Shown piece after piece: positions 38,177-52,876 of a stretch of DNA of 64,000 nt. This DNA comes from Lichenostomus cassidix. Taxonomy: Eukaryota; Chordata; Aves; Passeriformes; Meliphagidae. The translations under genes and the position numbers were made by a program. Each line of letters opens with the position of its first letter. The stretch's first letter is position 1. The notes below the pieces were generated by a model. The model was not told the origin of the DNA. It did no database searches and saw nothing but the letters and a program-made list of their open reading frames with translations. Location: contig CM039193.1 in NCBI GenBank assembly GCA_008360975.2, forward strand, positions 9,228,501 through 9,292,500, in the 5' to 3' direction.

Positions 38177-41100
38177 GTGAGTGAGCCTTGTCTGTATTTT
38201 TTCCTGCTCTTGTCCAGTAGTTTACTTCTGTTTAATCTGATTTTCTTTAAACGTATTTAATATCATTACAGTTTCATGTGCTACTTTGAAAGTGGCTTTA
38301 CAAATCCAAACCGTTGCATGCAAACTTAATTGCTAAGATTTGCAAAATATATTTTTGCTTCTCCGTAAAGAATTTCTCCCTGTGACCACTGGAGAGTACC
38401 CTTCAGGCTGCCTTTTCCTTCTCCACCTGGAAGATTGGCAGTCACAGGGGCTGTTCTTATGGCAGAGCCTTTACAGCTGTTCTGGCTTTTTAAGAAACAA
38501 GATCTAAATGTAGCTCTTTTGTTTTCCAGGATCAGTGTGTGAATGGTTTGGGCATTCAGGAATGGTGGATGGGGGGGCTGGGAGAGAAGACAGGGGTAAG
38601 GGACTCTTGCTGAATGTGGTGGGATCACTGTCATTGCCCCACCTCCTGTATAATTCACTATTACCTTGTCTAATAAATATTTCAGCTCCTGCTAGAAATC
38701 TGCCATTTCAATGAGCTGCTAACCCCTGTTTAGATACCTGGGGTGAGCAATTCAGTATTACCATGGAGTATAAAAAAAATCTATTTCGTTTCTGCAGAAG
38801 AGTGAGTAGATGAATGTAGAAGGGCACCTTTACAAAGGGCAGACATCAAGCCCTCGCCCCAGTCTTTCCAGGATGGACAGGCTATTATGTTTCTAACTGA
38901 GTGCAATATTCAGGTACTTTGTTGCATGCTCTAGCTCTGCTTGTTGCAGCTGAATGTGCTATATGGAGCTTGTCTTCCGCTCTGATGCAAGCATTTCCCT
39001 TCTGAAAGCAAAGACGTTGGAGTTGGAAGTACAGAGGTAATTTATGGTTTATGAATCACTTTGCACTGCCTGAAGTGGTGTAGCAGGACTGACTTTGTCC
39101 TCTCCTTGGCATCAAGAAGCCCTAAGGCATGAACCTAACTTTATGAAATTGTTTTCCCTCCCTAAATCTGGGGGTAAAATGAACCAGGTGGAAAGCAGCT
39201 TAGCCTGGCTGTGTTGCCCAATCCCATGGATGGTGACTGGATGCAATGTCCACCTACTGTACTAGTACAGCAAGAAACATCTTATTTTGAATATTTTTGG
39301 GGGCTTATTTTGAAGCTGGCAGAGACACGTTGATGAGTCCTGATAGGCCGAGGGAGTCAGGGTGTGTGATTTACAGGGCAGGAATGCACTCGTTCCATGG
39401 AAAGATCAAAAGACAACTTGGCAGGAGCTCACACTGCTCTTGGGGCTGAGCCATGAGCTGGGTCCTGGCTCAGAGGTGGCTGACACCGACTCTGCTGGAG
39501 GGGTCTCCTCAATGCCACCAGCTACAGAGCGAGTAATTTGTGAAGCTCTTCCAACATGTCACCAGAGATTTCTGGTGCTTCAGGATTGCTGTGTTGTTAC
39601 AAATGGGGATGGTGTCTGGATGGTTGGTGATCAAATGAAAATTTTTCCTCATGTCAGCCGCAAACCTTTCTTGAGAATCTTGGGCCAATGTTGTGTCACA
39701 TATAAGGGAATGGTGCAGTCACTGGGTGGGGAAGGAAGCCTTTTTTACCCTGGTGTCAGACCCTCACAGCTTATTATTGTGGTGCTCCTGAGGACCAAGC
39801 CCATGCTTTCATGAGAATGCTTTCTGGAAATCATGTGGAATAGAAGTAATAAAGGGAATTGCAATCTTATCACTCATTTTAAGTGGAATAGGCAAAACCA
39901 AATGGATTGTTTCAAAGAAGCACCCAAACTTTTCAGAATTGCTTTCTGGTCCCATCACCATTAGGGTATTGGTGATTTATTTTCTTTCCTTCACTCACTC
40001 TCTGAAGTTTTTTGATGGGACGTTTTAATAATAGAGGGATTTTTGTCTGTCCTTCAGAATGGAAGGGTCAGAAAATGCAAAGTAGCAATGATGTTTTATG
40101 GGGGGAGGGGGAAGTGTTTATCTTCTAGTTTGAGTGAGTGGTTCTGCTGATAGCAGGGGGATAGTGTGTTTCCACAAGGGCCCTTGTAATCCTGCTCTTG
40201 GAGGACAACACTGAAATACTTTATGGCCTTTCTGAAGTCCAGGAACATTCTCTATGTTTTGCTCTAGCAAAGTTCATGTTCAGTTAGTTCTTACTGCAGG
40301 GTCACTGCAGGAATGGGCAGAACAACAGAGCTCATTGAATCTCCTTTGTGCTGCTCCAAGTGACCTGCCGAGGATCTCATCCCAAACCAGCCCAAGTCAA
40401 ATGTTAATTGAGGACAGCACAGACAACATCAGAAGACCATTTGCCTTTCAGATGTAACCATTTGGATGACTTCATTAGTTTTTATTTTTTAAAGTACGGT
40501 TTATATGGAAGGCGAAGAAAGAATAAAGATAGTAGATGAATGAGGGCGTTCAGTGCTTTTCTGTTTGGGTTTGTTGTTTGGTTTTCTGTGTGGAGTTTTT
40601 GTTGCCATTAGAAGCCATGCTTTTTGCAGGAGATGGACTGCAGACCAAGGACAGCAGCATTTCCTGTCCCTTTTCCCAGACTGGCAAACTGCACCCTTTA
40701 TTGGAGGGTGGGAATGGCCAGAAAAAGAGACCTGTTAATAGATCTCTGCCCCTTCCTGCTCTTGGTTTTCAGGGGATCAGCTCCCCTGTTCTCTCTGCTT
40801 GCCAAATAAGCAGGGGGAAGAATAGAAAAAAACATGCCTGAAAGGGATAGAAAACTAATGTGAGGAGCTAGAATAAGATGGGAGGAAATCTTCATAGATA
40901 AATCTCCTAGGAAGAAAGATTTTATCTTTCTTATTGAAAAATTCATCACAATAGTGCTATTTAATATAACTCCTGCTCATCAGGCTGCTTACGTCACGTG
41001 TCAGCTTTGCCTCAGTTGCAGCCAAATGAGAGATTAAGAGGAAAAGTAACTGGGGTGTGTGTACCAAGACGAACATCTCTGGTTCTGAATCATCAATCCT

Positions 41101-43700
41101 AATTTCCTTGTGCCAAAACTGGGCAGTGAGAGTTCATGCTATTCCTCTGCCCTGAGATAGTATCAGCCATACCTGTGATATCATCCATCCGCATTGCATT
41201 TGAATATATCCAGTCTGGGAACACCACATCAGCTCAAATTAATTCAGTAAACTGAAATATGAAGGAAAAGCTTTGCTTGTCTCTGATTTTGGTGCCTTTG
41301 CTTCCTGTCCTAACACAGATGACAGACTACTCCTTTCCCTCCGTGCGTCACACTTCTGAATATCTGAAGAGAGTAATAATACTTTTTTTTTCTCCTCTCT
41401 CTCTTCTTTTTAGCATAGAAAACTCATCTTTCCCCCAGCCTCAGAAGTTGTGGTCTTCCAGATGTCTGACCAGCCTGCACTGATTCAATCTGAATGAACT
41501 CCAGCTGGGCCACATTGTTATTGAGCTGTGGTACCCAAGCCTGGGGACTGCATTCAGTCCAAGGCTTTTATCAGTGCTGAGTAAAATGAAAGGATAATTT
41601 CGCAGATTTTGTAGACTATACCCACCTTACTTGTACCAGGGTATTAGATCTTCTTGCATATGACATGGCACTGTGGAGTTACATTTAATTTGCAGCCCAC
41701 AGTATCTGAAGAGTCCTTGCTGTCACTTCAATAATTGTTCCCCAGCCTTCATTCAATCATTTCTCCTGCCCAGGTCTGGTAGCTTGCATGCCTCTCTACC
41801 AAATTGTACATCTGTCTTTTCAAACATGTATGAGTCATTCTGGGTTCAAAATTTACTTGCCAGCCTGCTTCCAGTCCCTCATGCCTGGTGGCTGTCAGTA
41901 AACTTAATAAGATCAATCTCTCTGTAACCATCCAGGTCATTTAGTGAAAACTTGGAGCCATTCCAGGCTGGGGAAGGGTCCCCACAGAACTTAATTTAAT
42001 ACATCTTTCCCTCCTGATTGTGAACAACTGATGAATTTTCTCAGTGTGTGGTTTTCCAATCAGTTTTGCATACACTTCATAATCATCTGTATCCTGCTTC
42101 CCAAACATACTTACAAAAATAGCATGTGTAACAGTGTCAGAAGTGTTTCTAAAATAGAGGTACAGCAACTTGCCTTTTCTGTCTATCCAGAAATGTTGCT
42201 CTCACATGGAAAGTAATTGCGTGGGCATGACTTATTTGTGGTAGATCCAGGTTTGCAGTTAGTCCTCCTCATTTGGTGTTAACAGCTCACACACAGATAG
42301 TCAGCTCTGGGAACTGAAAGAGAGGGTGATGGATTTGTCATTCTCTCACCCCCACTTTGGTAGCATGCTGTTTTGGTTTGGTTTTTTTTAAGCTGAACAT
42401 TGGATTTTATTCTTCAGCCTTGTGATGTCTTACCCCTCCTCCTTAGGGTCTTATGGATACCTGCTGATGGCTTTAGGACTTTGGTGACCAGGAATCTAAA
42501 ATTTTGTTGATTAAACTTTTAAGTATAAATGAGCTGATCTGTGCAGGCAAAATGAATTCTTGCTCTTTTCTAGAGATGACCCATTCCACCAAAATTTATC
42601 TTTATAGAAGAAAAAAGACTAAAGTAATATCCTACACCTTTTCATGGCCTATAGAAATGAATTTTTTTTATTCAGTTTTTCTCCACCAGTTTGAAGGTTA
42701 TAGAGTTTTCCTCTTAAAACGTTGTACTTAAGCACATCTTATTAGTAGAGATTTGTTAGGAGCAGGATGTTTTTCAGTGCAAAGGCTAGGGAGATTTAAT
42801 ACAAATGTTGGTCCACAGTGTCAGTTGACCAGCTGCTATAGAGGTTTTCTCTCCAGCATTGACTGTTGGAGTCCAGGTTCAAACCCCGGCATTAACCTCC
42901 CTGCCAGCCTGCTTGAGAAAATCTCATTGCCACTGGAAGAGGTGCATTCTGGCTTTGAGAAGACCAATAGAACCCCCCATAGAAGGGGTCTGAGTTTCAT
43001 GTGCTGTGTTAAGTCTTGCTTTTGGTTTTATGTCCAGGATCATTATTCTTCACAATGTTCTGTTTTATTAATCCATGGAAGCCAAGGGTAAGTGCACTGC
43101 CAAAGTGTTTGCATATGTTAGAGCACGTAAGATTTGATTTCTTTTGAAAATGGACTGTTTAAATTGATTGTGTGTGGATGCCAATGTTTATTGCTTGTGA
43201 TATTATCCACCCAACTCAAGGATGGAAACCATGCAGTTTTACCCAGAAGCTCAGGAATAGGTATTGGGCAACTTGGAAGGAAGGGCACCTCTGTTCTTAT
43301 GTGCAGGCATGTGTAGGTGTTGCAAATAAAAGAAACAATTGAATCTAACAAGTGGTAACAATCAGAAAGGAGTGTTAATGCAGAGCTGGAGAAGAAAAAA
43401 TAGAGCAAAAATAAATATTTAGCAACGTTCGTCAATTGACAATGGAATGCTACCAGGCATAAGAACATTTAAAGCTCTTTTCAGCTGTCGGTTCAGCTAC
43501 TGCATAATTTTTAGCATGTGAGTAATCCCATCAGGGAAGGCATGGTCTTAAGCCTTGATAGGATGGGGCCCCCAGGTCATTGTATGCCTGTCTATTCAAG
43601 GTGGCAGAATTTGCTTTCAAGACAAACGTGCTTGTGTGGGCGTTAAGAAATTCTGGGTCTGTGGCAGTCTGACTGCCAGTCTGCTTCTGATTTTTTTTCT

Positions 43701-43730
43701 TATAATATTATTATTATTATTAATATTATT
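43701..43730. repeat. (ATT)n microsatellite
   Basis: An interrupted run of ATT units (TATAATATTATTATTATTAT, then TAATATTATT) lies downstream of a T-tract in the GRIP2 intron. Confidence 0.85.
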
Positions 43731-46700
43731 CTGCTCATAAAAAAATAAATTACTAACTGAGCTTGATGTTCTTAGCAGCCAAGTTTATTAATCTGTGGAT
43801 TTACAAATCAGTCTGGTAATTTGAAATGTGCAAAATCACACAGGATGAAGAATTTCTCTCCCTCCATTCCTAACAATTGCCACCCCCGATTTTTTTATTT
43901 CAATGAAAGTATTTTTTTTTTCCTTTGACCGTGTGTTTTTGTTCAAGGATCTGATAATTACATGCTTGGAGATGATGGCTTTTCAAAAGCATCTTTCCCA
44001 GCAATTTTCAACTGGAGATGTGGATAAAAATATCTCCCCATTTTTTTATCAGAAATGTTTTCAGTAATGTGCAATTATGAGCTCTGCCTTCATTCAATTC
44101 ATCCTGGAAGAATTTGCTTCACAGGGAAATTCGTTTCCTAGCTGGTCTAGATGCCAGCATAGTTGGCAGCTGCAGGTTTTGTGGGGAGGAGGGAAAAGAA
44201 AGGCCCAGAAATTAAAATTACTGTGAAGTAAATTGATCTCAACACCTGGAAACCATGAAAAGATAGAATATCATACTTTTTCGTTAAATCATTGTTAAAC
44301 TGCTTTGCATGTCAGTCCCAAAATGTCCCTGTAAATTATTTAGTGTAGCTGAGAGATGAAGAGATGATCCACTTAATCACTCCTCACAACTGATCTGTTT
44401 CTTATTGTGCAGGTTCATATAATCATGTTAGCAAGGTGAAAGGAGTTGTGGTTTTCTTTCCAGCACTACTCCAACTTCCAGTCTCAATATGTAATTAACA
44501 CTTGTGTGGTTTATCATAAGGCTGTAAGCTAGGAACTGGCTCAGGTCTGGGGAGAACAGTGTTGGTGAGAAGTCTGTGGAGTGGTTTCAAAGAGCATCAA
44601 CATGCTTTTGTCCTGGGAGGCAAGAACTTGGGCTGGTAAGGGTATGATCTGGCTCCCTGCTGCCAGGTGTGTGGATGAAAACAGGATTTGTTGCATTCCT
44701 CTGCTTCATTGCATCCTCCAAAGGAGGGATGGAGGTCCCTGGTGTAGTGTGTGCTTCTGTTTTGGAGGTCATGTGCCAAGTTGTTTGCAGATATTTAGTA
44801 AACTGACTTGTTTGAGATTCCAAATAATTCTTCTCTCCCAGCTTCTGTCCCTCCTTGGAGCCCTCTCGGTACCTGGGGAGCCCAGAGGTCCAGCACACTC
44901 ATCCCTTGCCCTGTGGGAGCTCTCACCTGAGGCTGAGGCTGGGATGGCACAGCTCCAGACAGCTGCTTTTCCCAGCCAGCTAGCTGAGCTAAGTCATGGA
45001 TCTGCTCCTCAGTCTTTGAGCAGCCACGTGCAAGACCATACAAATGATGAGGGTCTGAGTCAGACCTCCAGCTATCCCACTGTTGTGCCACCAGCCCATA
45101 TGGAGGATTGTCCCAGCAAAAAATCTGCTTCTCCATAAGATTTCAGTGGAGATCCCCTTCTTGCCCCTTGTGGGCATGATGGCTGATCCATACAGCGTCC
45201 TTACTGCAGTGAACGGTTCACCCTGAAATGTGAGAGATGTGGCCTGCTCCTGCCCCAGTGATTTATAGAGGATAATTTCTTTATGGAATGTGGTACCATT
45301 TGGTTGGATTAAACTCTTGGCATCAGATGAAGGTATGTATTTTGCAAAGGGGTTTTTTTCAATAATGTAATGCATTTCCCATATAACTCACTGTGTAAAG
45401 AGATCCTGTTCCTTCCTGCCATGAGATGCTGTGCTCTCCTGCTCCTGCTGCCAGAGAGCCTCCAACATGCAGCCCAGCAGCCCCCAGGAGCAGGGGGGAT
45501 CTTGGGGCACCAACTCTGCAGGTTCAGCCTCAGCTGATGCCTCTGCAGCAGTGAAGCCATGCAGGGGGATCAGGGGGATGAGAGTGTGAGGTAGGAATGG
45601 ATTACATGGGGTTCTGGGATAGAGCCACAGAAGTATGCCTGGAATCAGTGGGAAGATGCTCAGGTATGTACAGATCCGGATCAGACAGTCCAGGTGACTT
45701 GTACACCTTGCACCTGTGGAGTTCAAATCAGGGTGAAGTTAGAAGAACTCAGAGACAGAGGTACATCACTCTCTGCTTCCTATTTTCTGCAAACCTAGGT
45801 GTCACCCTGTGGTCCGTTGCTCCCTTGCCTGTCCTTGCTGTGCAGGACATGGATCTTTTCCCTGCCGTTCCCTGCTCCTCTGCTCTAGCTGGGCCCCATG
45901 AGGTGACTGCTGCCATCAGGGTGGTGGCAAATATCACCCAGCTCCAGGCTGGCTGCAGAGACAGTCGAGACGTAGGTGCTGTGATTTGTGAGGCTGAGCA
46001 AGGGGCTTGAGACAACAGAGAAAAATTGGTTATTATCAATAATAATAACAACTTCAAAAAAGAATCAAAGAAACTCCTCTTCCCCCTTGTGTTTTAATTT
46101 ATCCCCAGTCTTCCCACTCAAGTGCTTGGCAGAGAGGCCCCATCACTTAGAGGGGGGATAAGCATTCACCTTGCAGGAGCTGGAAAACAAAACATTTGGA
46201 AAATGTGGCGGAGGTGGGCAAGCAGAGCTCCACTGGCTTTCCCTCCTTTCTAAAGGACCCTTTATAATTCAGCAGCTGACTCCAGCAGCACCATGAGCTA
46301 TAATAGGCAATTAGCTCCTTGCAGATTTATGTGACACTGTGTTTTGTAAGCAAACAGTCATGTGTGTTTAGTCATTAAATGGACCTGCTGTATCTGACGG
46401 TCTTTGAAACAATCTCTTCCCTCTCTCCTCCCTGAGCACACACCCAGCTCTCTTGCACCAGTATGGACCCACAGACATCCATACTTGTGCAAAACTCATG
46501 GCAATGTATCATCATCAGCTGCCTTTGGTTCTGGCATGCAGTGGCAAGAGGTGAACTCTTGGAGAATCCAGACTCCATCTGGAGGTTAGAGCAGTGGAGT
46601 GGGAGATACCTGGTGTGGGGATGTCCCCCCACAATCCTGAGGACCCATGGTGAGGTGAGGGGCTGGGTGGGCACTTGCACAGCACCCTGTCAAGTGCTTG

Positions 46701-49700
46701 CATCCAAGGGGTTGCAGTACTCCCCAGACTTCCCCTGACTTGGAAAGTACTTGTCAGGTTTAGTACTCATAGTTAATTTTAGATATACCTGCGCATGCTG
46801 CTCTTCCACACATCCATTACACACTCGACAGAACCTGCTGGTTTTAATTTTTATTAGCACAAGTGCCTTGTTGAATCAAAATTAAGTGGGTATTTGGGAA
46901 GCATAATGTGAAGCATTACATTTAATGGTCTGTGTTCCTGCCTGGAGAAAGGCTGTCACATGTGTCTTCCCTCTTCCTGAGACTCTGCAGTCTTTAGCTA
47001 CACCTGAATTTTCCTGACTTCATTGCTACTTCCTATCCTCTGTCAGCTGTAAAACTCCCAGCTGCAGCCTTTCAGGTGTGTGTTGCATCTCTTCAGACAT
47101 GTGGCCTTATTCTGGTGTAAACATGCCTGGCCTCGGGTTGTGGTATGTGGGGAGAAGGCAGCTTTGGGGTGCAGGTGGAGCTGTGCTGCTGGAGCTGCTC
47201 AGCCCAGCCCTGGGAGAGCTCCTGCACCTCTGCCCTTCTCATCCAGGTTCCCTTCCTGGGTTCAAGGGGGAGCAGGTATCTGCCTAGGGCAATGCAAAAC
47301 TGACTTCTCCCTCAGTCCTAGGCATGAGTCTGCCATGAGCCAGTCCCTCTGGCATTTGTGATGGTCAGGAGAGCTTGGACTCATCAAATTGCTAGTGCTG
47401 CTTTAACCAGTGTCCCTGTTGCCCAACCTGTGGCTCCTTGTGGCTGACATCTTGCTCCTGGCTAATCCTTTGATTGGCATGGTTTTGGATTTGAAGAAAA
47501 GCAGAACTATGGGGCTTGAATTCTGCACAGAGCAGGATTTCCATGTGAAAATCCCAAGGTTGTCTCTGCTTACAGGTACTCACAAGAAGCATCTCTGTGA
47601 GCCTTTCAGAGGGTCACAGAGCACATCTTGCAGCAATTTGTTCTGAATTTCACCAGGAGTTTCCATGTCTTTTGTGAATTCTTGTGCTGGCTGAAGCTGA
47701 GACTGGGTTCTCCACCTGCTTCACATCACCTGTGCGATGTAAAGCAACTGGAAACCAGCACAGCAGTTTGCATGAAGGCAGCCATGGAAAACAGCTGGAG
47801 TACATTAATAACTCTGCTGGAGTGAGGTCTCATCCATCTTTCATACTAAACAGATGCTTGCTTTCATCACAGTGGTGCTGTGCTGATCTTTGACATCAGC
47901 CTGTTTGGAGGATGGGATGTTGGCAGAGCCTCAAGCCAAGTCAAGGCTTGATGGGAAGCAAGAAGTGGGCAAACACAGGAGCCAAGCTCGTTGGAAGCAA
48001 GATTTAATGGGCAATTCAGGCAAATTTTTAACAGCTGGTTTGATGAGGTCAGGCTGCACCAGATCCAACATCAAATAACCTGGAGCTTTGAAACTTTTAT
48101 ATTTCATCTTGTTGTCCTGCTAAATCTTATATTCCCTGACTCTTTGATTTCTCTCCCTCTCCTTCCTTTCATTTAAGTGAGGCTCTTGCTTAAACTTTCT
48201 TTAGTCTTTTAACTATAAGCTTATTCCATCTCTCACATAGCTCCTGTGAATTCTCCTGACACAGTCTAGGATAAAAGCAGCCAAGGCATGTACATGGGCC
48301 ATTGCATAATAGATGGTTTGTGTGTCACAGTCTAAAATCTACATATGTTTTCATCAGTCATGAAGTGGGAACATCTGTATATATTCATATATAATGGCTT
48401 TTACCACATGAATGAATAATCCAACTCCCACGATTTGATATTTACTTTTTTTGAAACATTGCTGCTTAGCCGAACACTGAGGGAGAATCACATTTATGGG
48501 AATTAAGTCTTAGTGAGGTTTAGCAGAGCTTCGTGGATAAGCTGGAAACAAGTCTAAATGGGGTGCCAGAAATCTTTCTTTGAAAATAGTTAATGCTGTC
48601 TGGAACTTCTTCCTTATTTCTTGACTCCCACTGGCTTTTAAGCACTTTGCATCAAAATGCAGTGCAAATCTGGGATAAAGCACCTGATTTGCCACCTACT
48701 GCATTGAATGTCTTCCGCTATGATGTCACCTTCCTGCAGTACCAGCTGTCTTTGCAGGGCTAAAAGAGGTTCCAAACGTTGGGGGCTGCACTGTGAGCTG
48801 AGGGCTGCAGCTGCTGGATCACCCCATCACTGGCAAACCTGGCTATGAGATGCCTTGGTGCACTGGCTCATGGGATGATGCAAAAAGCTGTTAGAGATAG
48901 GCTTTACCTAAATCTGTTTTCTCACTTCACATCTTGATCCCTGGTTCATGCTTTTATTAAATGTTACTGCACTGAAGTGCATCTCTTCTGTTGCCTGATT
49001 TGCCTGGATTTTTTTGTTTTGCTGTTTTTGTTTTCCTGTGGTTTGCATGGATTTTCTTATTACTGTTGGCACTGAGATTGATGCATACCACACACAGACC
49101 TGTATCAATCTCAGCCACCCCTTGAACTGGCGCAGTAAATCTCCCAGATTTCACCCTTAATTAAATTTTCTGTGCCTTTCCTCTGAGTCAAAGCAGGCTT
49201 GTACTTGGGAGCAGAGAGATGGTGGTAACCTGGGGATATGATGGAGTGACCTTCGCTGAAAAAGCCCTCCTGGGCTCCCCTTGCCCACCCACCCCTTGTT
49301 AAATCTTGCTAGGGTTGCTTATGTCAAACTGATGAGATCATCAGGGAAGCATGATGTGATTTGCTGTAAGAAAGGGCTTTTCCCAACTCCTCATCTACGG
49401 AATTATGTTTTCTAAAAGGTTTCCTTAAGCTTAGTTTGCCTCTCTTCAGCTGTTCTCCGCATGGACTGCTGTAAGTTTAGCAGGGGTGCTACAATTTTGC
49501 ATTCGTTCTTTGGGACATGTAATTTACTCTTGTAACAAGGACTCTCTTTGACGTATTATAGGAGTAAAACAAAAAAAGGGCATCACAACTGTATTCAGGT
49601 CCCTCTTCATAAAGAATTACCAGGCTGAATGTTGGCACAATGTCTTTTTGCCACCTCATCTTCCCTGTCTGATTAATGTAATGGTTTTTCCTTTGCTTTG

Positions 49701-52700
49701 TCTACTGCCTGTCACAAGAGATTTGCTCTTGACAATTTACCTGCTGAACTGGGAAAAGTTACCTGTCTGTAGCAAAGCCCAGAATTAAAAGCTCTTGTCT
49801 CAAGCCCCTAATTTACAAACTCAAGGATGTCCTATGATAGTTTTTATTACTCTCACTTTTATTTCTGAGCTTATGCTCTATCTCTTTATTTCCTATCCAG
49901 TTATACATTGGGAAGTGGGTATTCCAGTTTGCCTCTGTTTGAAGTTAAACATCTTTTCACCAGAAAAAGGAAGCTCAGGGAGCCCTGTCAGTCATTGCTT
50001 TTTTGTCTATGCCGCAGTAATATTGATGCATCCTTCTGCTTCATTTGAGCTGGGATCTCAAGCTTTGAGCTGGTCAAAACTGCAGAAAAGACTTATTACG
50101 GACAAAAATTACCCTTTCACTGAACTGTGATATTTCTTTTTAGCCAATTTAATCCCAAATGGCACCTTCACCTGTTTTGTTTTGGGGTTTTTTTTAAGAC
50201 TGGGTTGTGAATGAGCCATTCAAAATCTAGTCTCTCTCCCTGTGTAATATGGGTCAAAGAGCTTAGTTCCTGTGAACCATCCTCTGAATTGCCTGAGGAG
50301 TGCCAAATGCTTTTGAGAAAGATGCCCATCCATCATGACAAAACACTGTAATACAATGTCCAGGTGATTAATTCTTTGCATTCAGTGGGAAGAGAGGACA
50401 CACACATATTCCAACATCTAGGATGCATCTATGGCTTTCCTTCTCAAATTCTGGCTCACTAGCTCTGCACTGAAGAGTTCTGTGCTCTCCTGCCGTGCTC
50501 ACACATCAGCTCAGATTGCCTTCTTCCTTCTCTTCAGTACAGCACTACCTTGTACTTAAACTCCTTTGCTCCCTGGAAAGTTAACAGCCTCTTGATTTAA
50601 CAGTTCTTTTGTAAGATCTTGGAGGATGAAAGACAACAGGTACCATTTCTAAAGCAATCATAATAGGGATCAAAAGGGAGTTTGTAAAAAAGCAAAATAG
50701 GCGGAAGAATTTACTATCGCTATCATGCCAGCAAATTGATCTCTGTTTCACAAGATGGAAATCCTGACTTCTCCCTGTTCTCTTAACCCCCCAAGCTATT
50801 GATTTGTGCTTCATGTTCCCACCCAGGCTGTGTGTGAGGATGGTTCTTGGCACTGCCAATAGCTCTTGAGTCCTGTCTCTCCATCTCCTCCCTGGACCTC
50901 TGTGAGTCCAACCCCAGAATTAGGTGAGACAGTAAAAAACCCTCCAAACCCGCCAAGGTGAAATATGTTGTATGGACACTGATAATGTTTTTGGCTTGTT
51001 TTCTTTTTTTTTACTAGCTTGAGGGTTTTTAAACAAGTAAGTAATAGTGGCCTTTAGGCTTAGGTGGTACTAGTGATGTGAGTGCTAAAGTCTAATAAAC
51101 TGACAGTACTTAATTTCATTTGATTGAAAACCCACAATAGGGCTGTCTTTTTGTATTTGATTTCACTCCACAGTCACTTAGCATGGCATTTGGTGCCTGA
51201 AAGAAGGTAAGTCCTTAGGGTTTGGATCCAGCAGGCTGTGTTTCTTGTCCACCTCCATATTCAAGAAAAGGTTTGGAAGCTTACATGGAGTTAATAGGGA
51301 GAATTGATTCCCTTGCCAGCTAAGATTTACTGCTGCCTGCTGCTTTGATTAATAAATCCAATTGTATCTAGTGAGGCGTTTTTCCTTGGGAATGATGTTA
51401 GACTTTATTGGTAATTTCTCACCGTATTACAATTGCTAACTTGGATAACTTTCATGAAAGATCAGGCTGAAAATGTATCTTTTTCCTCTTTAATTTTTAC
51501 TCTTGAAAGGTAGTTTCTTCAGAAAACACAATCAGGATATCAGCAATATTTCATCTTTCCAACTCAGTGTTGGACTCTCCCCAGTACAGTCTCTGCTGCT
51601 TAATAAAGGAAATTGCCAGATTGACTGGAAAATCTAACTTTAATAACATCATTTCAGGCACTAGAACTATTGAGAAATAATAATCCCATTGAGTTGGTTT
51701 CTGCACTATTCTTGTCTCTGATGCACAAAATTACTGCAAATGCTCTGTGTGAGTCTGTGCGTGCAAATGACCTGCAAGAGGATGAGGCACTGCAGGGGTT
51801 CCTCTGCCACTGGGTCATACATAAACTGATGAAGCTGTCTGAAAAAGCCTGGGAGGGTGAGAGGGACTGTAGGAAGGGAAGTCTCTCTCCATTTCTCTCT
51901 TTCTGTTTTTTAACAGTAGTAATTCAAATCTTTCTGGGGACTGCTTAAGAAAAGTGAACTGGAGAGGGCTCACTGAATGAAGAGGGATCTTCTTGGTGTG
52001 GATGTTTTTACAGGATTGTTTGGAAGAGATGGATGAAAATAAAGATTCTTGGCTTTTGTATGGGAAAAGCTATTTGTGCTGAAGATCCAGCCTATGAAAT
52101 CCCTCAAGAAGCTCTTACTAAGCCTAACTTAATGCACAAAAGCATATCCTCACCAGAATCAGAAAAGAGTCATCCCTGGTATTTTAAATGAAAGAAACAA
52201 AATCACAGGCTGTTTCAGAAGATCAACATAAGCTCATCTGTGAAAAGAAAACTAAAGGGAACACTCAATTTCCAACAGTTTTGCATCCACTATCCCTTGG
52301 TCTTCTCCCTACCATGCAGAGGAAAATGAATGGTGAAGTTGGTCTAGAGCTGGTTTGCACAACAGCTCTTTGTTTTTCTGAGAGTAATAGCTTGAGTCTT
52401 TTCTACTCAAAACACATTTTTATTGAAAGTTAGAAGATTACAAACCTCTTTCAGGCTGGACTCTCTCTCCCCCCTCCAGATTGATGGATATTCAGCTCTG
52501 GGTTCCAGAGATGCAGAGGACAGTAGATGGACAGCATGGAAAGTTAATTTTCATACAAAACCAGGAGAGGGAAAAAAAAAAAGGAACTGGGTTTAATAAA
52601 AAGTTCTAGTTACTTTTTCAAATATTTTTTTCTTCCATCTCTCAGTACAGCTTGAGTGGAAATTAAGAACTTCTTCCAGGTCCTCTATCACAGTGTTTTG

Positions 52701-52862
52701 GATGTGCTGATTAGATAAAGTTACTCTGTGCTGGCTTCCAAAGCAATAATGGGAAAAATCAATGCTTTGTAGCAATGGCTCTGGTATATAAAAGACACGA
52801 CTGTAGTGGCAGGTTGACTGTAGATTCTTAAATTGTGCTTTTTTCATTTCTTCTCCTTTATG

Positions 52863-52876
52863 TTTTTTTTTTTTTT
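52863..52876. repeat. Poly(T) tract
   Basis: Fourteen consecutive T are followed by a CCTTTTCC pyrimidine stretch. If a retroelement were inserted on the minus strand this could be its tail, but no element is recognisable next to it. Confidence 0.8.

Noticed and set aside
42835..42900. tRNA-like B-box word GGTTCAAACCCC
   Set aside because: The arms around it do not pair as a T-stem, there is no acceptor stem or A box at the right distance; a chance match.
42753..43090. ATG ORF ending at AAGG|GTAAGT as another GRIP2 first exon
   Set aside because: The donor would leave two bases, giving a frame shift into the common exon; no CpG island or conserved N-terminal motif.
44581..45138. ORF of 185 codons, + strand
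   Set aside because: No domain, overlapping ORFs on the opposite strand, no splice or promoter support; looks like chance in intronic sequence.
51176..51208. Segment with acceptor CTCCACAG and strong donor AAG|GTAAGT
   Set aside because: Only 33 nt, two frames contain stops, and the open frame does not end in the phase needed by the GRIP2 exon at 59248.
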